A program made the position numbers and the translations under genes. DNA of 64,000 nt, taken from positions 4,749,164-4,813,163 of the forward strand of contig NZ_CP037452.1 in the NCBI RefSeq assembly GCF_007754425.1, read 5' to 3'. Under the pieces are notes generated by a model. The model did no database searches and was not told the DNA's origin. It saw only the letters and a list, made by a program, of their open reading frames with translations. The stretch comes from Gimesia fumaroli. Its GTDB lineage: Bacteria > Planctomycetota > Planctomycetia > Planctomycetales > Planctomycetaceae. Of the stretch, positions 27,050-36,833 are shown in pieces; the stretch's first letter is position 1; every line of letters begins with the position of its first letter.

Positions 27050-27667
27050 TCACTCGTAGATTTGGCCACAAAATAAAAAGTCTTTGAAATGATCCCATGT
27101 CACCGTAGGCATTTCAAATGTTGGATTTGGCAGATCCTCAGGATTGGCAGATTGGATTGAACCATCTTCGGCTAATACTCCGACTTGACCGGGAACATAT
27201 TGGCGACCAGTATCATCGCCGGGTTCCCAGCCGCCAAATGATCCAGCCATGGCACATTCGAGATACCCTAGAGGATCAAAATTGTACCATGGAGAGTTCC
27301 GCGGGGCACTGACACCAAAGTATCGTAGTTCATTCTCTAGCGTCCCGCATTCGTCCATCTCCCGAAGATCGACAATTTGACGAACCACTGTTGCGTACCA
27401 ACCGGCATAGCCATCGTCCTCGTGCGGTAGTTCGTCATATTGGGCACGCCAAACGTCGTCAAATTCTGCGGGCTTGTATGTGAAACCGCATACGATCAGT
27501 TCGTAGAATTCAGCCAATGTGAGCGACTCGCGTTCGCTGAATTCGCCCGACCGATTGAGAACTGCGAGAAGATACGTTTCGAGAGAACGACCGCAATTTG
27601 AGTACTGCTTCGACAGGTCTTCGATTGCCAGGTAGAGATCACGATTTGTTTGAAGTTTTGGGTACAT
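27050..27667 (-). CDS. Hypothetical acidic cytoplasmic protein
   Basis: A 205-residue soluble, acidic protein without signal or membrane segments, rich in aromatic residues (YAGWYATVVRQIVDL, MAGSFGGWEPGDDTGRQYVPGQ). The last third (FEMPTVTWDHFKDFLFCGQIYE) looks like a folded edge domain. The style is similar to small immunity-type or SMI1-like proteins, but I cannot assign a family. It lies 12 bp downstream of the next gene, so the two are probably cotranscribed. Confidence 0.55.
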   Translation of the reverse strand: MYPKLQTNRDLYLAIEDLSKQYSNCGRSLETYLLAVLNRSGEFSERESLTLAEFYELIVCGFTYKPAEFDDVWRAQYDELPHEDDGYAGWYATVVRQIVDLREMDECGTLENELRYFGVSAPRNSPWYNFDPLGYLECAMAGSFGGWEPGDDTGRQYVPGQVGVLAEDGSIQSANPEDLPNPTFEMPTVTWDHFKDFLFCGQIYE

Positions 27668-27679
27668 GTTTATGTTTTA

Positions 27680-28225
27680 TCAAACCATTTGTTCGTCTTC
27701 GAGAATTGTCTGAATCTGGCGTCCTCGTTCTATCGTGGCGGCAGTGCCCGCCGACGATCGTCCGAATTCCATCTTTTGTCGCATATGTCTGATTTGTTTA
27801 TCTGAAATCACGTCTTTAAGTATGTGGACTACTGATCCATTCCAATGCTCGATCGTCCAGACACCCGCAGTGTACTGCGATATCTTCGTGATTCCGTCCA
27901 GAAACAGGTACCATCGTTCGTTTCCAATCATCACACCGAGACCGTTCTCCTCGATTGTGATGTCCATATCCCGTCGTGCATGCAAAACAATATCAAACAG
28001 CCCGACGACAAGACCGCGAAAAAGCAGTAATAGTCCGAACGCCAGGAAACCAAAGGTAAGCGTCCCACGCCACTCGAGTGCGATTGCCTCACCAATGAAT
28101 CGTACGATGAAGAAGGATTCAAGAAGAACGAAGAAAGGGACGAATGCCGGCCCCCAAATCTTGAGATGCGGGATCAGCCTTTGGCGTCGAGTCAGCGAAT
28201 ATCGAATTGGCTGTTCAGTTTCCAT
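27680..28225 (-). CDS. Hypothetical membrane protein with PH-like C-terminal region
   Basis: A 181-residue protein with two hydrophobic segments (WGPAFVPFFVLLESFFIVRFIG and LTFGFLAFGLLLLFRGLVVGLF) followed by a soluble domain, DMDITIEENGLGVMIGNERWYLFLDGITKI, which resembles the YcxB/bacterial-PH type of small membrane protein. GAGG lies upstream of the ATG. It is the first gene of a two-gene unit with the acidic hypothetical protein 12 bp downstream. No function assigned. Confidence 0.55.
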   Translation of the reverse strand: METEQPIRYSLTRRQRLIPHLKIWGPAFVPFFVLLESFFIVRFIGEAIALEWRGTLTFGFLAFGLLLLFRGLVVGLFDIVLHARRDMDITIEENGLGVMIGNERWYLFLDGITKISQYTAGVWTIEHWNGSVVHILKDVISDKQIRHMRQKMEFGRSSAGTAATIERGRQIQTILEDEQMV

Positions 28226-28416
28226 GGGAGCATCCTCAATTCACGTCAGAAATTGTGATCCACCTGCACACCCTTGTTCAGATGCAGTATAACAGCAGAA
28301 ACTCACCGTTCAAGAACTCCCTGGATTACGTTGAAAAACAGACCACGAAAAAAACAGACGGGGGATCGCGAAAGACATCAGGAGATGGCAGTGCTACCGG
28401 TATCGTCATAATGACC

Positions 28417-28454
28417 TCCTGCTCGCTGCGCTCGGACCGAATTGCATTCGGTCC
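28417..28454 (-). repeat. Dispersed hairpin repeat family C, copy 2
   Basis: On the minus strand, the stem GGACCGAAT / ATTCGGTCC with a three-base loop GCA is followed by the tail CGAGCGCAGCGAGCAGGA, identical to that at 18251-18268. The stem differs from copy 1 but remains self-complementary. Confidence 0.75.
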
Positions 28455-28518
28455 CACCCGGTTCTCAGGAAAGCTTCACTGGCCCCATTCAGAGTTTGAC
28501 CGTTTATTGTTCCCCATC

Positions 28519-28546
28519 AGGCGGGCCGACACATGGATCGGCCCCT
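28519..28546 (-). repeat. Dispersed hairpin repeat family A, copy 2
   Basis: Minus strand: stem GGGCCGA / TCGGCCC around TCCATGTG, then the flank GCCTGATG. Confidence 0.65.
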
Positions 28547-28595
28547 TGTATCTGCTCTTGACTGTCTAGAGTTCTTTGTTTTGATAGGCAGATAA

Positions 28596-29729
<1,134 letters not shown>

Positions 29730-29745
29730 ATTTTTAAGACAGTCG

Positions 29746-29904
29746 CTACATTACCAGAACCTGTTCGCATTCACTCTGGAGATTGAAACCCGAACTGATT
29801 TCCTTCATTTGAAAGTCTCGGATATGCACCGCATAATGGAGTAAGACCGGCACGTACAGCGCAAAATACAACCATGCCAAAAGAATACGAAAGGCGTAGC
29901 AACG
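29746..29904 (-). pseudogene. Possible C-terminal remnant of a membrane protein
   Basis: The minus-strand reading frame opens beyond the 5' end of the next gene and carries a hydrophobic segment AFRILLAWLYFALYVPVLL, then HYAVHIRDFQMKEIS and a stop at 29746. It has no start of its own and lies between the IS110 transposase and a divergent gene, so it may be a truncated gene or a chance frame. Low confidence. Confidence 0.2.
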
Positions 29905-31452
29905 ATGACCACGAATCAAACCCCCTGGGAAGTCATTGTCATCGGTTCCGGCATGGGAGGGATGGTGGCGGCCGCCGCCCTCTCGCGGCTGGGGCATAGA
30001 GTGCTGCTACTGGAACAATACGATTCCCTCGGCGGACAGACTCACACGTTTTCTCGCGATGGTTTCTCATGGACCGCCGGGATTCACTATCTTGGCTGTA
30101 TGGGACCGGATCAACGGGAGAAAGCCATTCTCGACTGGCTGGCGGACTTCCCCATTGAACTGGCATCGATGGGAACGATCTACGACACACTGCACATGGG
30201 TGACACTCCCTCAATCTCACTGTCTCGACCGACCGCAGCTCAAAGGCTCGATTTGCAGGAACGCTTTCCCAATGAAGGCGATGCCATCGACGCCTGGTTT
30301 CACGCGATCCAACAAGGCCAGGAGGCGCTGACCAACCTCACCCGGGCGCGGGCGATGCCGGCGGCGATTGGTGCTGTGCTGAAATGGTGGAATCGCCGGT
30401 CGATCAAACGCTGGTGTGAACGCACCACCGCGGAAGTCGTCAATGACCTGACTGACAATCCAGAACTGGCGGCGGTTTTTTCCGCACAGTGGGGCACGTT
30501 CGGTGGCCGACCCGGCACAGCCAGTTTCGCTTATCACGCGGCGGTCATCGGGTCCTATCTGGAGAACGGCGGTTTCTATCCCAAAGGCGGGGGCTCCGCG
30601 ATCGCAGAACATCTGCTGAAGACGATCACATCAGCGGGGGGCGAGGCACGGGCGAGCGTCACCGTTGAGTCATTGCGCATGGAAAACGGTCGTGTCGTCG
30701 GCGTCTTAACATCGGATGGCGAAACAATCGATGCGGACAAGGTCATTTCCGATATCGGCGCACGGGAGACGGTGGACCGACTGCTGCCGAACGATCACGG
30801 CCAGCAAGCTTGGGTAGATTCGATCCGTTCCCTCGGCTCCAACATCTGTCATTTTACACTGTTCCTCGGATTCTCTGGCGACATCGAAGCAGCCGGGGCC
30901 ACGAAGTCGAATCATTGGCTTTATCCGACAGGCGAAACAGACGCCGTCTGGACCGACGTTTCCGGCGTCCCGCCTGCGATGTTCGTCTCGTTCGCTTCGT
31001 TGAAAGACCCCGCACACGATCCGGGCCCCGATCAAAAACATGCGGGAGAAATCGTTGCCTGGGCAGACTGGTCGACTGTTGAGCGTTGGGCCACACTCCC
31101 ACCGGACCAACGTGGTGATGACTATCAGGATTTCAAACAGCAGGTCGAGGCAGCATTGTTTGCGCAGTTCCAGAAGTATTTTCCCCGACTCGCGGAACTG
31201 GTCGTCTTTCGCGAAGTCGCGACGCCACTGGCAACGGCATTCATCACCGGTCATACAAAAGGCGCTTTCTACGGTCTCGACGTCACGCCGCAGCGCGTGA
31301 TGTCAGAAGCACTCCGCATGCAGACGCCGCTCAAAGGACTCTACCTGACCGGACAGGACGTCTTCTCCCCCGGCATTCCCGGCGCACTGTGGGGCGGTCT
31401 ACTGTGCGCCACGAGCATTGACCCCAAAATGGTCCCGCATCTAGGTGGATAG
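29905..31452 (+). CDS. FAD-dependent phytoene-desaturase/CrtISO-like oxidoreductase
   Basis: A 515-residue flavoprotein of the phytoene desaturase/carotenoid isomerase/retinol-saturase group. The N-terminal dinucleotide motif is VIVIGSGMGGMVAAAALSRLG, followed by LLLEQYDSLGGQTHTF; the C-terminal FAD motif is GLYLTGQDVFSPGIPGALWGG. The middle contains FYPKGGGSAIAEHLLKTI, a substrate-domain hallmark. Probably acts on a polyene lipid, but whether desaturation, isomerisation or saturation cannot be told. GC-rich and in a different style from the AT-rich neighbours. No carotenoid genes sit nearby. Confidence 0.8.
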   Translation: MTTNQTPWEVIVIGSGMGGMVAAAALSRLGHRVLLLEQYDSLGGQTHTFSRDGFSWTAGIHYLGCMGPDQREKAILDWLADFPIELASMGTIYDTLHMGDTPSISLSRPTAAQRLDLQERFPNEGDAIDAWFHAIQQGQEALTNLTRARAMPAAIGAVLKWWNRRSIKRWCERTTAEVVNDLTDNPELAAVFSAQWGTFGGRPGTASFAYHAAVIGSYLENGGFYPKGGGSAIAEHLLKTITSAGGEARASVTVESLRMENGRVVGVLTSDGETIDADKVISDIGARETVDRLLPNDHGQQAWVDSIRSLGSNICHFTLFLGFSGDIEAAGATKSNHWLYPTGETDAVWTDVSGVPPAMFVSFASLKDPAHDPGPDQKHAGEIVAWADWSTVERWATLPPDQRGDDYQDFKQQVEAALFAQFQKYFPRLAELVVFREVATPLATAFITGHTKGAFYGLDVTPQRVMSEALRMQTPLKGLYLTGQDVFSPGIPGALWGGLLCATSIDPKMVPHLGG

Positions 31453-31531
31453 TGATTAAAGAAGCAGATTAAAGGGGATAGTCGCTTGGACAAGTTTTCT
31501 TTTTCATTAAAGCCAGCCGGAATGGCTTATT

Positions 31532-31553
31532 AGCCGAAAGGCGTTAGCCCCGG
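31532..31553 (+). repeat. Dispersed repeat family D, copy 2
   Basis: AGCCGAAAGGCGTTAGCC followed by CCGG; 19 of 22 positions match 21049-21070 on the other strand. It is preceded by the small hairpin GGCT-TATT-AGCC. Confidence 0.5.
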
Positions 31554-31581
31554 ATCTGGCTTCCGATTCATTCCCGCCTCG

Positions 31582-31956
31582 TTACATAATGGCACGACCG
31601 GTGAACTGGACGCCGAATTCCCACAAATCGTTATGGACCTGACGCCGACGGACAATCTTGCTTTGCAGATAGATCCGATCTTTCTTGTCCTGCCCCAGTC
31701 CCACGATGATGTTTTCTGATCGCAGGTTTTTGGAATGAATAAAACTCAAACCGCTGCGAGATAAATTCCGAGCGGTGACGACCACCATCTCCAGGACATC
31801 ATCATCCCCTCCATGCAGTTCTGATCGGGGAATGTACAGACTCACCAGCTGACGATAATCCGTACGTTCTTCGCCGCGTTTCTGAGCACAGTGCCCTTCC
31901 AGCCGACTACTCCAGTTGTCAAGAATATCCAACGTCTCTTGAATGACTTTATGCAT
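31582..31956 (-). CDS. PilZ-type small protein
   Basis: A 124-residue cytoplasmic protein matching the PilZ pattern: an ERTDYRQLVSLYIP start to the beta-barrel (the R..R of c-di-GMP binders is only partly kept) and the NLSRSGLSFIHSKNL core (the usual D/N-x-S-x-x-G). Possible role in c-di-GMP signalling, though the weak arginine motif leaves ligand binding in doubt. ATG 31956, with AGGA eight bases upstream, is preferred to ATG 31965. Confidence 0.6.
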   Translation of the reverse strand: MHKVIQETLDILDNWSSRLEGHCAQKRGEERTDYRQLVSLYIPRSELHGGDDDVLEMVVVTARNLSRSGLSFIHSKNLRSENIIVGLGQDKKDRIYLQSKIVRRRQVHNDLWEFGVQFTGRAIM

Positions 31957-31965
31957 TCGTAGCAT

Positions 31966-32403
31966 CCTCGCATGATCGACTCAACATAGTAGCGCATGAC
32001 TCTCACTCCCCGCAGGCCCGTAGGGAGGGATAAGCCTTACGGGAAAATTACGTCGAAAAGCGACAGCGTCAACCAGATTTCGCAAAGAGAAGGCAAGCAG
32101 ACACCGCATGGCCTGCAGCAGGAACCGGATGAACCAATCGCGACAATCGGACTGGTGATGAGGATTAGGTAAACTGCCCGGCGCTCAGTTTAAGCCAGCC
32201 CCGATTGGAGAGATGCCGCATGCTTTCCATGAAAACACAAAATTTCAGAAATGCGAGTGATCATCCAAAGCAAGCCTGAAAAATCACGAACCGAGAACCG
32301 ACCACTTTTTCGCATCATTTCAATGAACCGTTTCGTATACTGGCTTGTCAAATCTCAAATGGATATGGTGTTTGTGCGCGTGAACTACATGTTCTGTTGA
32401 AAA
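31966..32403. other. Gene-free stretch with one strong hairpin
   Basis: About 440 bp. A hairpin CCCGTAGGG / CCTTACGGG (one G-T pair, 32017-32043) lies near the start. The remainder shows no frame or repeat that I recognise and should hold the promoter of the AT-rich sirtuin gene. Confidence 0.4.
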
Positions 32404-32409
32404 GTGAAA

Positions 32410-33123
32410 ATGATGTCTGAATCAATCGATCACAACAAAATAGTCGTCCTGACTGGTGCCGGAGTCAGTGCAGAGAGTGGGTTGCCCACATTCAGAGATA
32501 TGAATGGTCTTTGGAACAAATATTCCATCACCGAAGTTGCTTCACCAGAAGCATGGGAATCGAATCCTCAACTGGTTTTAGATTTCTATAACGAGCGTCG
32601 AAAAAAAGCCGTCGCAGCTTCCCCCAACGTAGCGCACAAAGCAATTGCAGAATTAGAAAAGAAATATGATGTGGTCGTGATTACACAAAATGTGGATGAC
32701 TTACACGAACGAGGTGGATCATCAAGTGTGATTCATGTTCACGGGGAGTTAGTAAAAGCCCGCAGTACGACTGATTCATCACTGATCTATGAAATTGGCG
32801 GTAACGAAATTAAACTGGGAGATGTTTGCGAGAAAGGTGCTCAATTAAGACCCCATATCGTCTGGTTTGGGGAAGCAATCCATAACTATGAGATATCCGC
32901 AAAGCATATCAAAAATGCTGGGAAAGTTCTGGTAATTGGAACTTCACTCACAGTATACCCGGCAGCTGGATTGCTAAACGAGGCAAACTATCATGCGGAA
33001 AAGATATTAGTAAGTCTGGATGTCGAGGATGTGCCATATGGTTTTCATTGGATGAAAGGCACAGCGGTAGACCACGTGCCGCTAATTGTAAACTGTTGGT
33101 TGGAAGGTAAAAAGGTAACATAA
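32410..33123 (+). CDS. Sir2-family NAD-dependent protein deacylase lacking zinc cysteines
   Basis: A 237-residue sirtuin that removes acyl groups from lysines with NAD+. The Rossmann motifs are present: VVLTGAGVSAESGLPTFRDMNGLW, VVITQNVDDLHERGG, the catalytic HGE (VIHVHGELVKA), and IGTSLTVYPAA. The four zinc-binding cysteines seen in most sirtuins are absent; the region has only single cysteine residues. This variant is known from Bacteroidetes and others. The gene is clearly AT-rich compared with its neighbours. ATG 32410 or 32413 is used rather than GTG 32404. Confidence 0.85.
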   Translation: MMSESIDHNKIVVLTGAGVSAESGLPTFRDMNGLWNKYSITEVASPEAWESNPQLVLDFYNERRKKAVAASPNVAHKAIAELEKKYDVVVITQNVDDLHERGGSSSVIHVHGELVKARSTTDSSLIYEIGGNEIKLGDVCEKGAQLRPHIVWFGEAIHNYEISAKHIKNAGKVLVIGTSLTVYPAAGLLNEANYHAEKILVSLDVEDVPYGFHWMKGTAVDHVPLIVNCWLEGKKVT

Positions 33124-33303
33124 CCATTGCTTCGACTTTGACTCGTTTGGAAAAAAAGAAGGGGCAACACCCCCGCCACGTTCATCCAAGCGAAAAAAAT
33201 ATCTCGCTTCCCTGTTAGCAAGTCTTCGATCAATCGAGTATCATTTGCGTCGAACATAATTCGTTCGTGTTCATTACAATCTTGGCGTAGGAAATCCCTT
33301 TTC

Positions 33304-34158
33304 ATGCTCTCGAACAAAACAATTCGTCTCAGCCTGTTCCTGTTACTCACCTGCCTGACGACATCCCCCGTCTCTGCGGATGAAAAACAATACGCGCCGA
33401 TGCCGTGGCATCTGGTGGATCTGTGGTGGGATGTGGGTGAGGAAACCGCGTTCGAGAGTTACAGCATTGATGTCACCATCAGTGAGGATGTACCTGCGAC
33501 GAGCTATCTTTATATCGCGCCGATTGGGATCGGGCATCTCAGCAATACTCCCTTTTATGGCGGGATTCAGACGCAGACGGACGGCTACACGCGGGACAAC
33601 AGACAACTCCGCAAGATTGGTCCCGGCCTGTTGATGTCGATGTGGGGCGAACGGAGTCACGCGGCGATTCGTCCCGCACAGGGGGGCTTCTACCAGAGCT
33701 CCGGGCATGAGGGGGATTTTGTCAGCATCCGCCGTCCCTATCAATGGAGCAAGGGAACCTTTACCTACAAAATCATTCGCATGGACCAGGAGATCATCGC
33801 AGGCAAACCGTATACGTGGGTCGGTGCGTTCGTGTATTCGCACAGTAAGGACGAAAACATTTTCATTGGCGCCCTGCGATTCAAAGGAGACCAGTTGAAA
33901 CTCTCGCCCAAAATCGCCAGCTTTGTCGAAGTCTACGGCCCGCGCAAGCCGGTCGCTGAGATTCCTCAGCTGACGGTGACGTTTGGCAATCTACAGGTGA
34001 ATGGGAAAGCTGCGAAGATCAAGTCGGTCGAAGCGATCTACCCTCCAGGAGTACCGGATTATGCTGAGGCGAAGGGCAAACAGAAATCGGTGGTGATCCA
34101 GGTGGGCGAACCGGTGAAAGATCGCACGACACGGCGGGTGAAGCTGAAGCTGGATTGA
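33304..34158 (+). CDS. Secreted DUF3472-like protein
   Basis: A 284-residue exported protein: signal peptide MLSNKTIRLSLFLLLTCLTTSPVSA, then a beta-rich region with HLVDLWWDVGEE and GIGHLSNTPFYGGIQTQTDGY followed by RQLRKIGPGLLMSMWGE, which resembles DUF3472 (a galactose-binding-like fold found in exported proteins). The C-terminal half has IPQLTVTFGNLQVNGKAAK. Function unknown. The domain call is from pattern memory only. Confidence 0.5.
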   Translation: MLSNKTIRLSLFLLLTCLTTSPVSADEKQYAPMPWHLVDLWWDVGEETAFESYSIDVTISEDVPATSYLYIAPIGIGHLSNTPFYGGIQTQTDGYTRDNRQLRKIGPGLLMSMWGERSHAAIRPAQGGFYQSSGHEGDFVSIRRPYQWSKGTFTYKIIRMDQEIIAGKPYTWVGAFVYSHSKDENIFIGALRFKGDQLKLSPKIASFVEVYGPRKPVAEIPQLTVTFGNLQVNGKAAKIKSVEAIYPPGVPDYAEAKGKQKSVVIQVGEPVKDRTTRRVKLKLD

Positions 34159-34187
34159 AATTAACTTTGATCAGAGGCAACCACTCC

Positions 34188-34216
34188 TTCACTGTTGGCA
34201 AGCCAACAGTGCCACA
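34188..34216 (+). repeat. Dispersed hairpin repeat family B, copy 2
   Basis: Stem CACTGTTGG / CCAACAGTG around CAAG, followed by CCACA; differs from copy 1 (22464-22493) by one paired C:G to T:A change and a one-base shorter loop. Confidence 0.7.
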
Positions 34217-34352
34217 CCAGATTTTTTCTACCACGAAAAACACGAAACGACACGAAAAATCAACGGGGCGGGGCTCGAATGCAATTTGTGAGTGCGGCAG
34301 GCAGCAGGAGGTCACAGAGCCCCTATACCACTAAAACACATCCCACTCCAAA

Positions 34353-34382
34353 GTAGGGGTCGACCCATGTGTCGGCCCGCCT
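34353..34382 (+). repeat. Dispersed hairpin repeat family A, copy 3
   Basis: Flank GTAGG, stem GGGTCGAC / GTCGGCCC (8 bp with one G-T pair) around CCATGT, flank GCCT. Confidence 0.7.
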
Positions 34383-34568
34383 CGCGAATGACGAACCCAA
34401 ATCATTCTCCCGACGGAACCAGTAAAACCATCCGTACGTCAATAACACGAGGGGACATGTGAGCCTCCCTAAAAGTGTTACCCATGTGTCCGAGAAATAG
34501 CTTGCTCAATGGTGCTGTTTCGAGTTGCCCATATCCAACAGTGGAGCAACTCAACGAGAAGAAAGTTC

Positions 34569-35054
34569 CTACTCCGACTTAGGTTTGACTCGTTTGAATT
34601 CGACCAGAATCGATCCATCGTCGGGCGTCGACATGAACTCGGTAGGCCGCTTTGTACCGGCGGGGGCGAAGCACAGCTTACGAGTGTTCTCCTGCAGTTC
34701 GTAGATTCCCAGGTATTTTTTCCCCTGGTCCCCTCCTGTGGTCGGTTTGATATCGATGGCTTTAGGATTTTTGGCAGGGTCAATAGAAGTGGTGCCTCTG
34801 ACGATCTCGTTCCCCTCGGAGCGCAGACTCCACTTCCCATCAGGCCCGTTCACAACGGTCAGTTTTCTGGCATCCTCGTCTGCAGACTTGTTACCGTTGA
34901 TCACAAGAGTCACGATCCGCCACGTTCCTTCGATCTGCTTATGATACTTCCTCACCTCTTCATTTTTGGCATCGTCGGCGGAAGCCGTTTCCGACATCGT
35001 CAAGACCAGTGCCAAAACACCGACAAACATCAATCCGAGATCAGCGCGTCTCAT
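34569..35054 (-). CDS. TIGR03067-domain planctomycete exported protein
   Basis: A 161-residue exported protein: signal peptide MRRADLGLMFVGVLALVLTMSETASA, then the TIGR03067 pattern IEGTWRIVTLVINGNKS, IDPAKNPKAIDIKPTTGG, YLGIYELQENTRKLCFAPAG and KRPTEFMSTPDDGSILVEFKR. This lipocalin-like family is expanded in Planctomycetes; function unknown. GGGGGA lies before ATG 35054, which fits the signal peptide better than ATG 35105. Confidence 0.82.
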   Translation of the reverse strand: MRRADLGLMFVGVLALVLTMSETASADDAKNEEVRKYHKQIEGTWRIVTLVINGNKSADEDARKLTVVNGPDGKWSLRSEGNEIVRGTTSIDPAKNPKAIDIKPTTGGDQGKKYLGIYELQENTRKLCFAPAGTKRPTEFMSTPDDGSILVEFKRVKPKSE

Positions 35055-35263
35055 GAGATTCCCCCACGTAAAACAGTTGCGACAGGCAGTTACCACACTT
35101 GACATGACTCTCGATCATAACCAACCGGTAAGTCAACGACAACTTTTTTTCTTACAGCGACGACAACGAACGCGTAGATGAGAATGGGGCAGACCCAATA
35201 TTGTCATGTCCCAATTCACTCGCCCGATCATCATCAAACATTAAAGAACAAGTAACGTGACAG

Positions 35264-35938
35264 TCAGTCGAATGAAGCAGTCGTTTTCCCAAGCTTCAGT
35301 GCAATTCCGGCGAGGAACAAGACTGGTATTATTAAATAGTCCATGACAATATGTTCCCATGATGAAAATATGGCATCTTTATTCTCAAGAATTCGAATTT
35401 TATCTTTCAGATATTGTTTGTCTTTTTTCAAACTGTCCAAAGCGTTTTGAGACTCCTGCTTTGCTATCAGCAGACCACCAATAATATCATTATTGCTTCC
35501 ATCCATTTTCGTGGTCTGCTTCTCGGGTCTCCGGGGGAAGTTTCTTTCGGCCTCCCTCGTCCACTGCTCCTGGCTAATATTGTTGACCGCTTCGCGAGCT
35601 GCCTTAGCTCTCTCTTCGGCTTTCGGTATTTCTGCATCTATTTCCTTTAAGCGTTTCTCTATCACCTCTTTACCCATCATCGAATCAACATAATCAATAA
35701 TGTCACTTGTAATATGACGTGAGCCAACAAAGAGAACGACGCCGATGATCAAATAGTAAAAGTAATCCGTATATTTAAAAAACAGCCCCTTATGTTTCCA
35801 CCTGCTGATCGCGATCACTTGAAACATGAGGAACCATGCAGCGAGAAGTATGCTGATCCACCAAAGATGTGGATACAAATACAACGCAAGAATGAGGGAA
35901 ACAATGATGAATGCGACCATAATTTTCCCTGGATTCAT
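35264..35938 (-). CDS. Hypothetical membrane protein with coiled coil
   Basis: A 224-residue protein. Two N-terminal hydrophobic segments (IMVAFIIVSLILALYLYPHLWW, YFYYLIIGVVLFVGS) precede a long charged helical stretch (VIEKRLKEIDAEIPKAEERAKAAREAV, LIAKQESQNALDSLKKDKQYLKDKIRIL) likely to be a coiled coil, and a final hydrophobic segment (YLIIPVLFLAGIAL). GGAGAG precedes the ATG. Unrelated to its neighbours as far as I can see. Confidence 0.55.
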   Translation of the reverse strand: MNPGKIMVAFIIVSLILALYLYPHLWWISILLAAWFLMFQVIAISRWKHKGLFFKYTDYFYYLIIGVVLFVGSRHITSDIIDYVDSMMGKEVIEKRLKEIDAEIPKAEERAKAAREAVNNISQEQWTREAERNFPRRPEKQTTKMDGSNNDIIGGLLIAKQESQNALDSLKKDKQYLKDKIRILENKDAIFSSWEHIVMDYLIIPVLFLAGIALKLGKTTASFD

Positions 35939-35984
35939 TGATACTCTCCATTCATGAGCGTAAAGGGGACAGCCTTCGACATCT

Positions 35985-36473
35985 TCAATCCAATAGTTTC
36001 TGCAGATAGGTCACATCCAGCATTTTACCGAATTTGTTTCCGACTTCCTTAAATGTGCCCACGACCTCGAAGCCGAAACTTTCATTTAAATGCAGGCTGG
36101 CCTCACTTCCCTCTGCTACGCCCGCGATGAGGGTGTGAAAACCCAGTCGGCGGGCTTCTTCGATAATCGACTGCTTCAGCTGACGTCCGATCCCTTTTCC
36201 TCGCTGGTCCGCTTTGACATAAAACGACGTTTCCGCCGTACGGTCGTAGGCCCGACGGGGCCGCCAGCGGGAAAGAGAGGCCCAGCCCGCTATGCGTCCC
36301 TCCACTTCCGCCACCAGGATCGGAAATCGTTCGTCATGACTCTCGAACCACTCAAGCCGCTCCTCGCGCGTTTTCGGCTCCAGATCAAAGGTCGCCGTTG
36401 TCGTTAAGATGGCTTCGTTGTAAATGGCGGTCATCTCATCCAGATCAGACAACTCCGCCGGCCGGATCTTCAT
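35985..36473 (-). CDS. GNAT N-acetyltransferase (phosphinothricin-acetyltransferase-like)
   Basis: A 162-residue cytoplasmic acetyl-CoA-dependent N-acetyltransferase. The start MKIRPAELSDLDEMTAIYNEAI and TTTATFDLEPKTREERLEWF match the PAT subgroup; motif A with the acetyl-CoA loop is FYVKADQRGKGIGRQLKQSII; the C-terminal GSEASLHLNESFGFEVVGTF is typical. The PAT subgroup acetylates phosphinothricin or methionine sulfoximine, but many members have other amine substrates. Confidence 0.85.
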   Translation of the reverse strand: MKIRPAELSDLDEMTAIYNEAILTTTATFDLEPKTREERLEWFESHDERFPILVAEVEGRIAGWASLSRWRPRRAYDRTAETSFYVKADQRGKGIGRQLKQSIIEEARRLGFHTLIAGVAEGSEASLHLNESFGFEVVGTFKEVGNKFGKMLDVTYLQKLLD

Positions 36474-36833
36474 CGTCGTAATGCCTTTTGGGAATAGGAA
36501 TCATTTCTAACAGTACAGGAAGGTAGTTCGCCGCTGAGGGTCTCTGGTATTAATGACATCAGTCATCAGAAAACAGTTCGGAACGCGAGCAAATTCGTCA
36601 AACGAGATGAAGTAATTATTTCCGTAGGGGCAGTGCCTGTGTGCCTGCCCGCCTGGCGACGTTCATTTTTAGATCGCCCCAGAATGGAATCGGAAAAAAC
36701 GTCGTACACAAAAACACAAACAACATCGATATCACGGGTAGCCACATAGGGCTAACCTACTTTTTGCAGGACATATTTCATTCACTTTTGGAAAGCGAAT
36801 AGGAGTCAGACCCTGATATCGGCCTCGTGCCTG
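36474..36833. other. Gap with a family A hairpin and a short GTCAGACCCTGATA-type motif
   Basis: No gene. A family A hairpin lies at 36624-36655. Close to the end of the LexA-like gene is GGAGTCAGACCCTGATA (from 36788), a motif also seen, slightly changed, at the insertion site of the IS4-type element beyond that gene (38833). Confidence 0.5.
36624..36655 (+). repeat. Dispersed hairpin repeat family A, copy 4
   Basis: Flank GTAGG, stem GGGCAG / CTGCCC with an inner GC/GC pair, loop CTGTGT, flank GCCTGG. Confidence 0.6.

Larger units (their letters stand above)
34159..34568. other. Gap with family A and family B hairpins and a possible IS-end relic
   Basis: No gene. It holds a family B hairpin (34188-34216) and a family A hairpin (34353-34382). 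Near 34477 it also has AAGTGTTACCCATGTGTCC, a string reminiscent of insertion-sequence ends, with no transposase beside it. Confidence 0.5.

Noticed and set aside
33045-33350. Minus-strand frame between the sirtuin and the DUF3472-like gene
   Set aside because: Overlaps the 3' end of the sirtuin and the start of the next gene; only 180 bp are free, and no motif is seen.
34470-34500. GTGTTACCCATGTGTCC as a full insertion sequence end
   Set aside because: No matching opposite end and no transposase frame within the gap; kept only as a possible relic.
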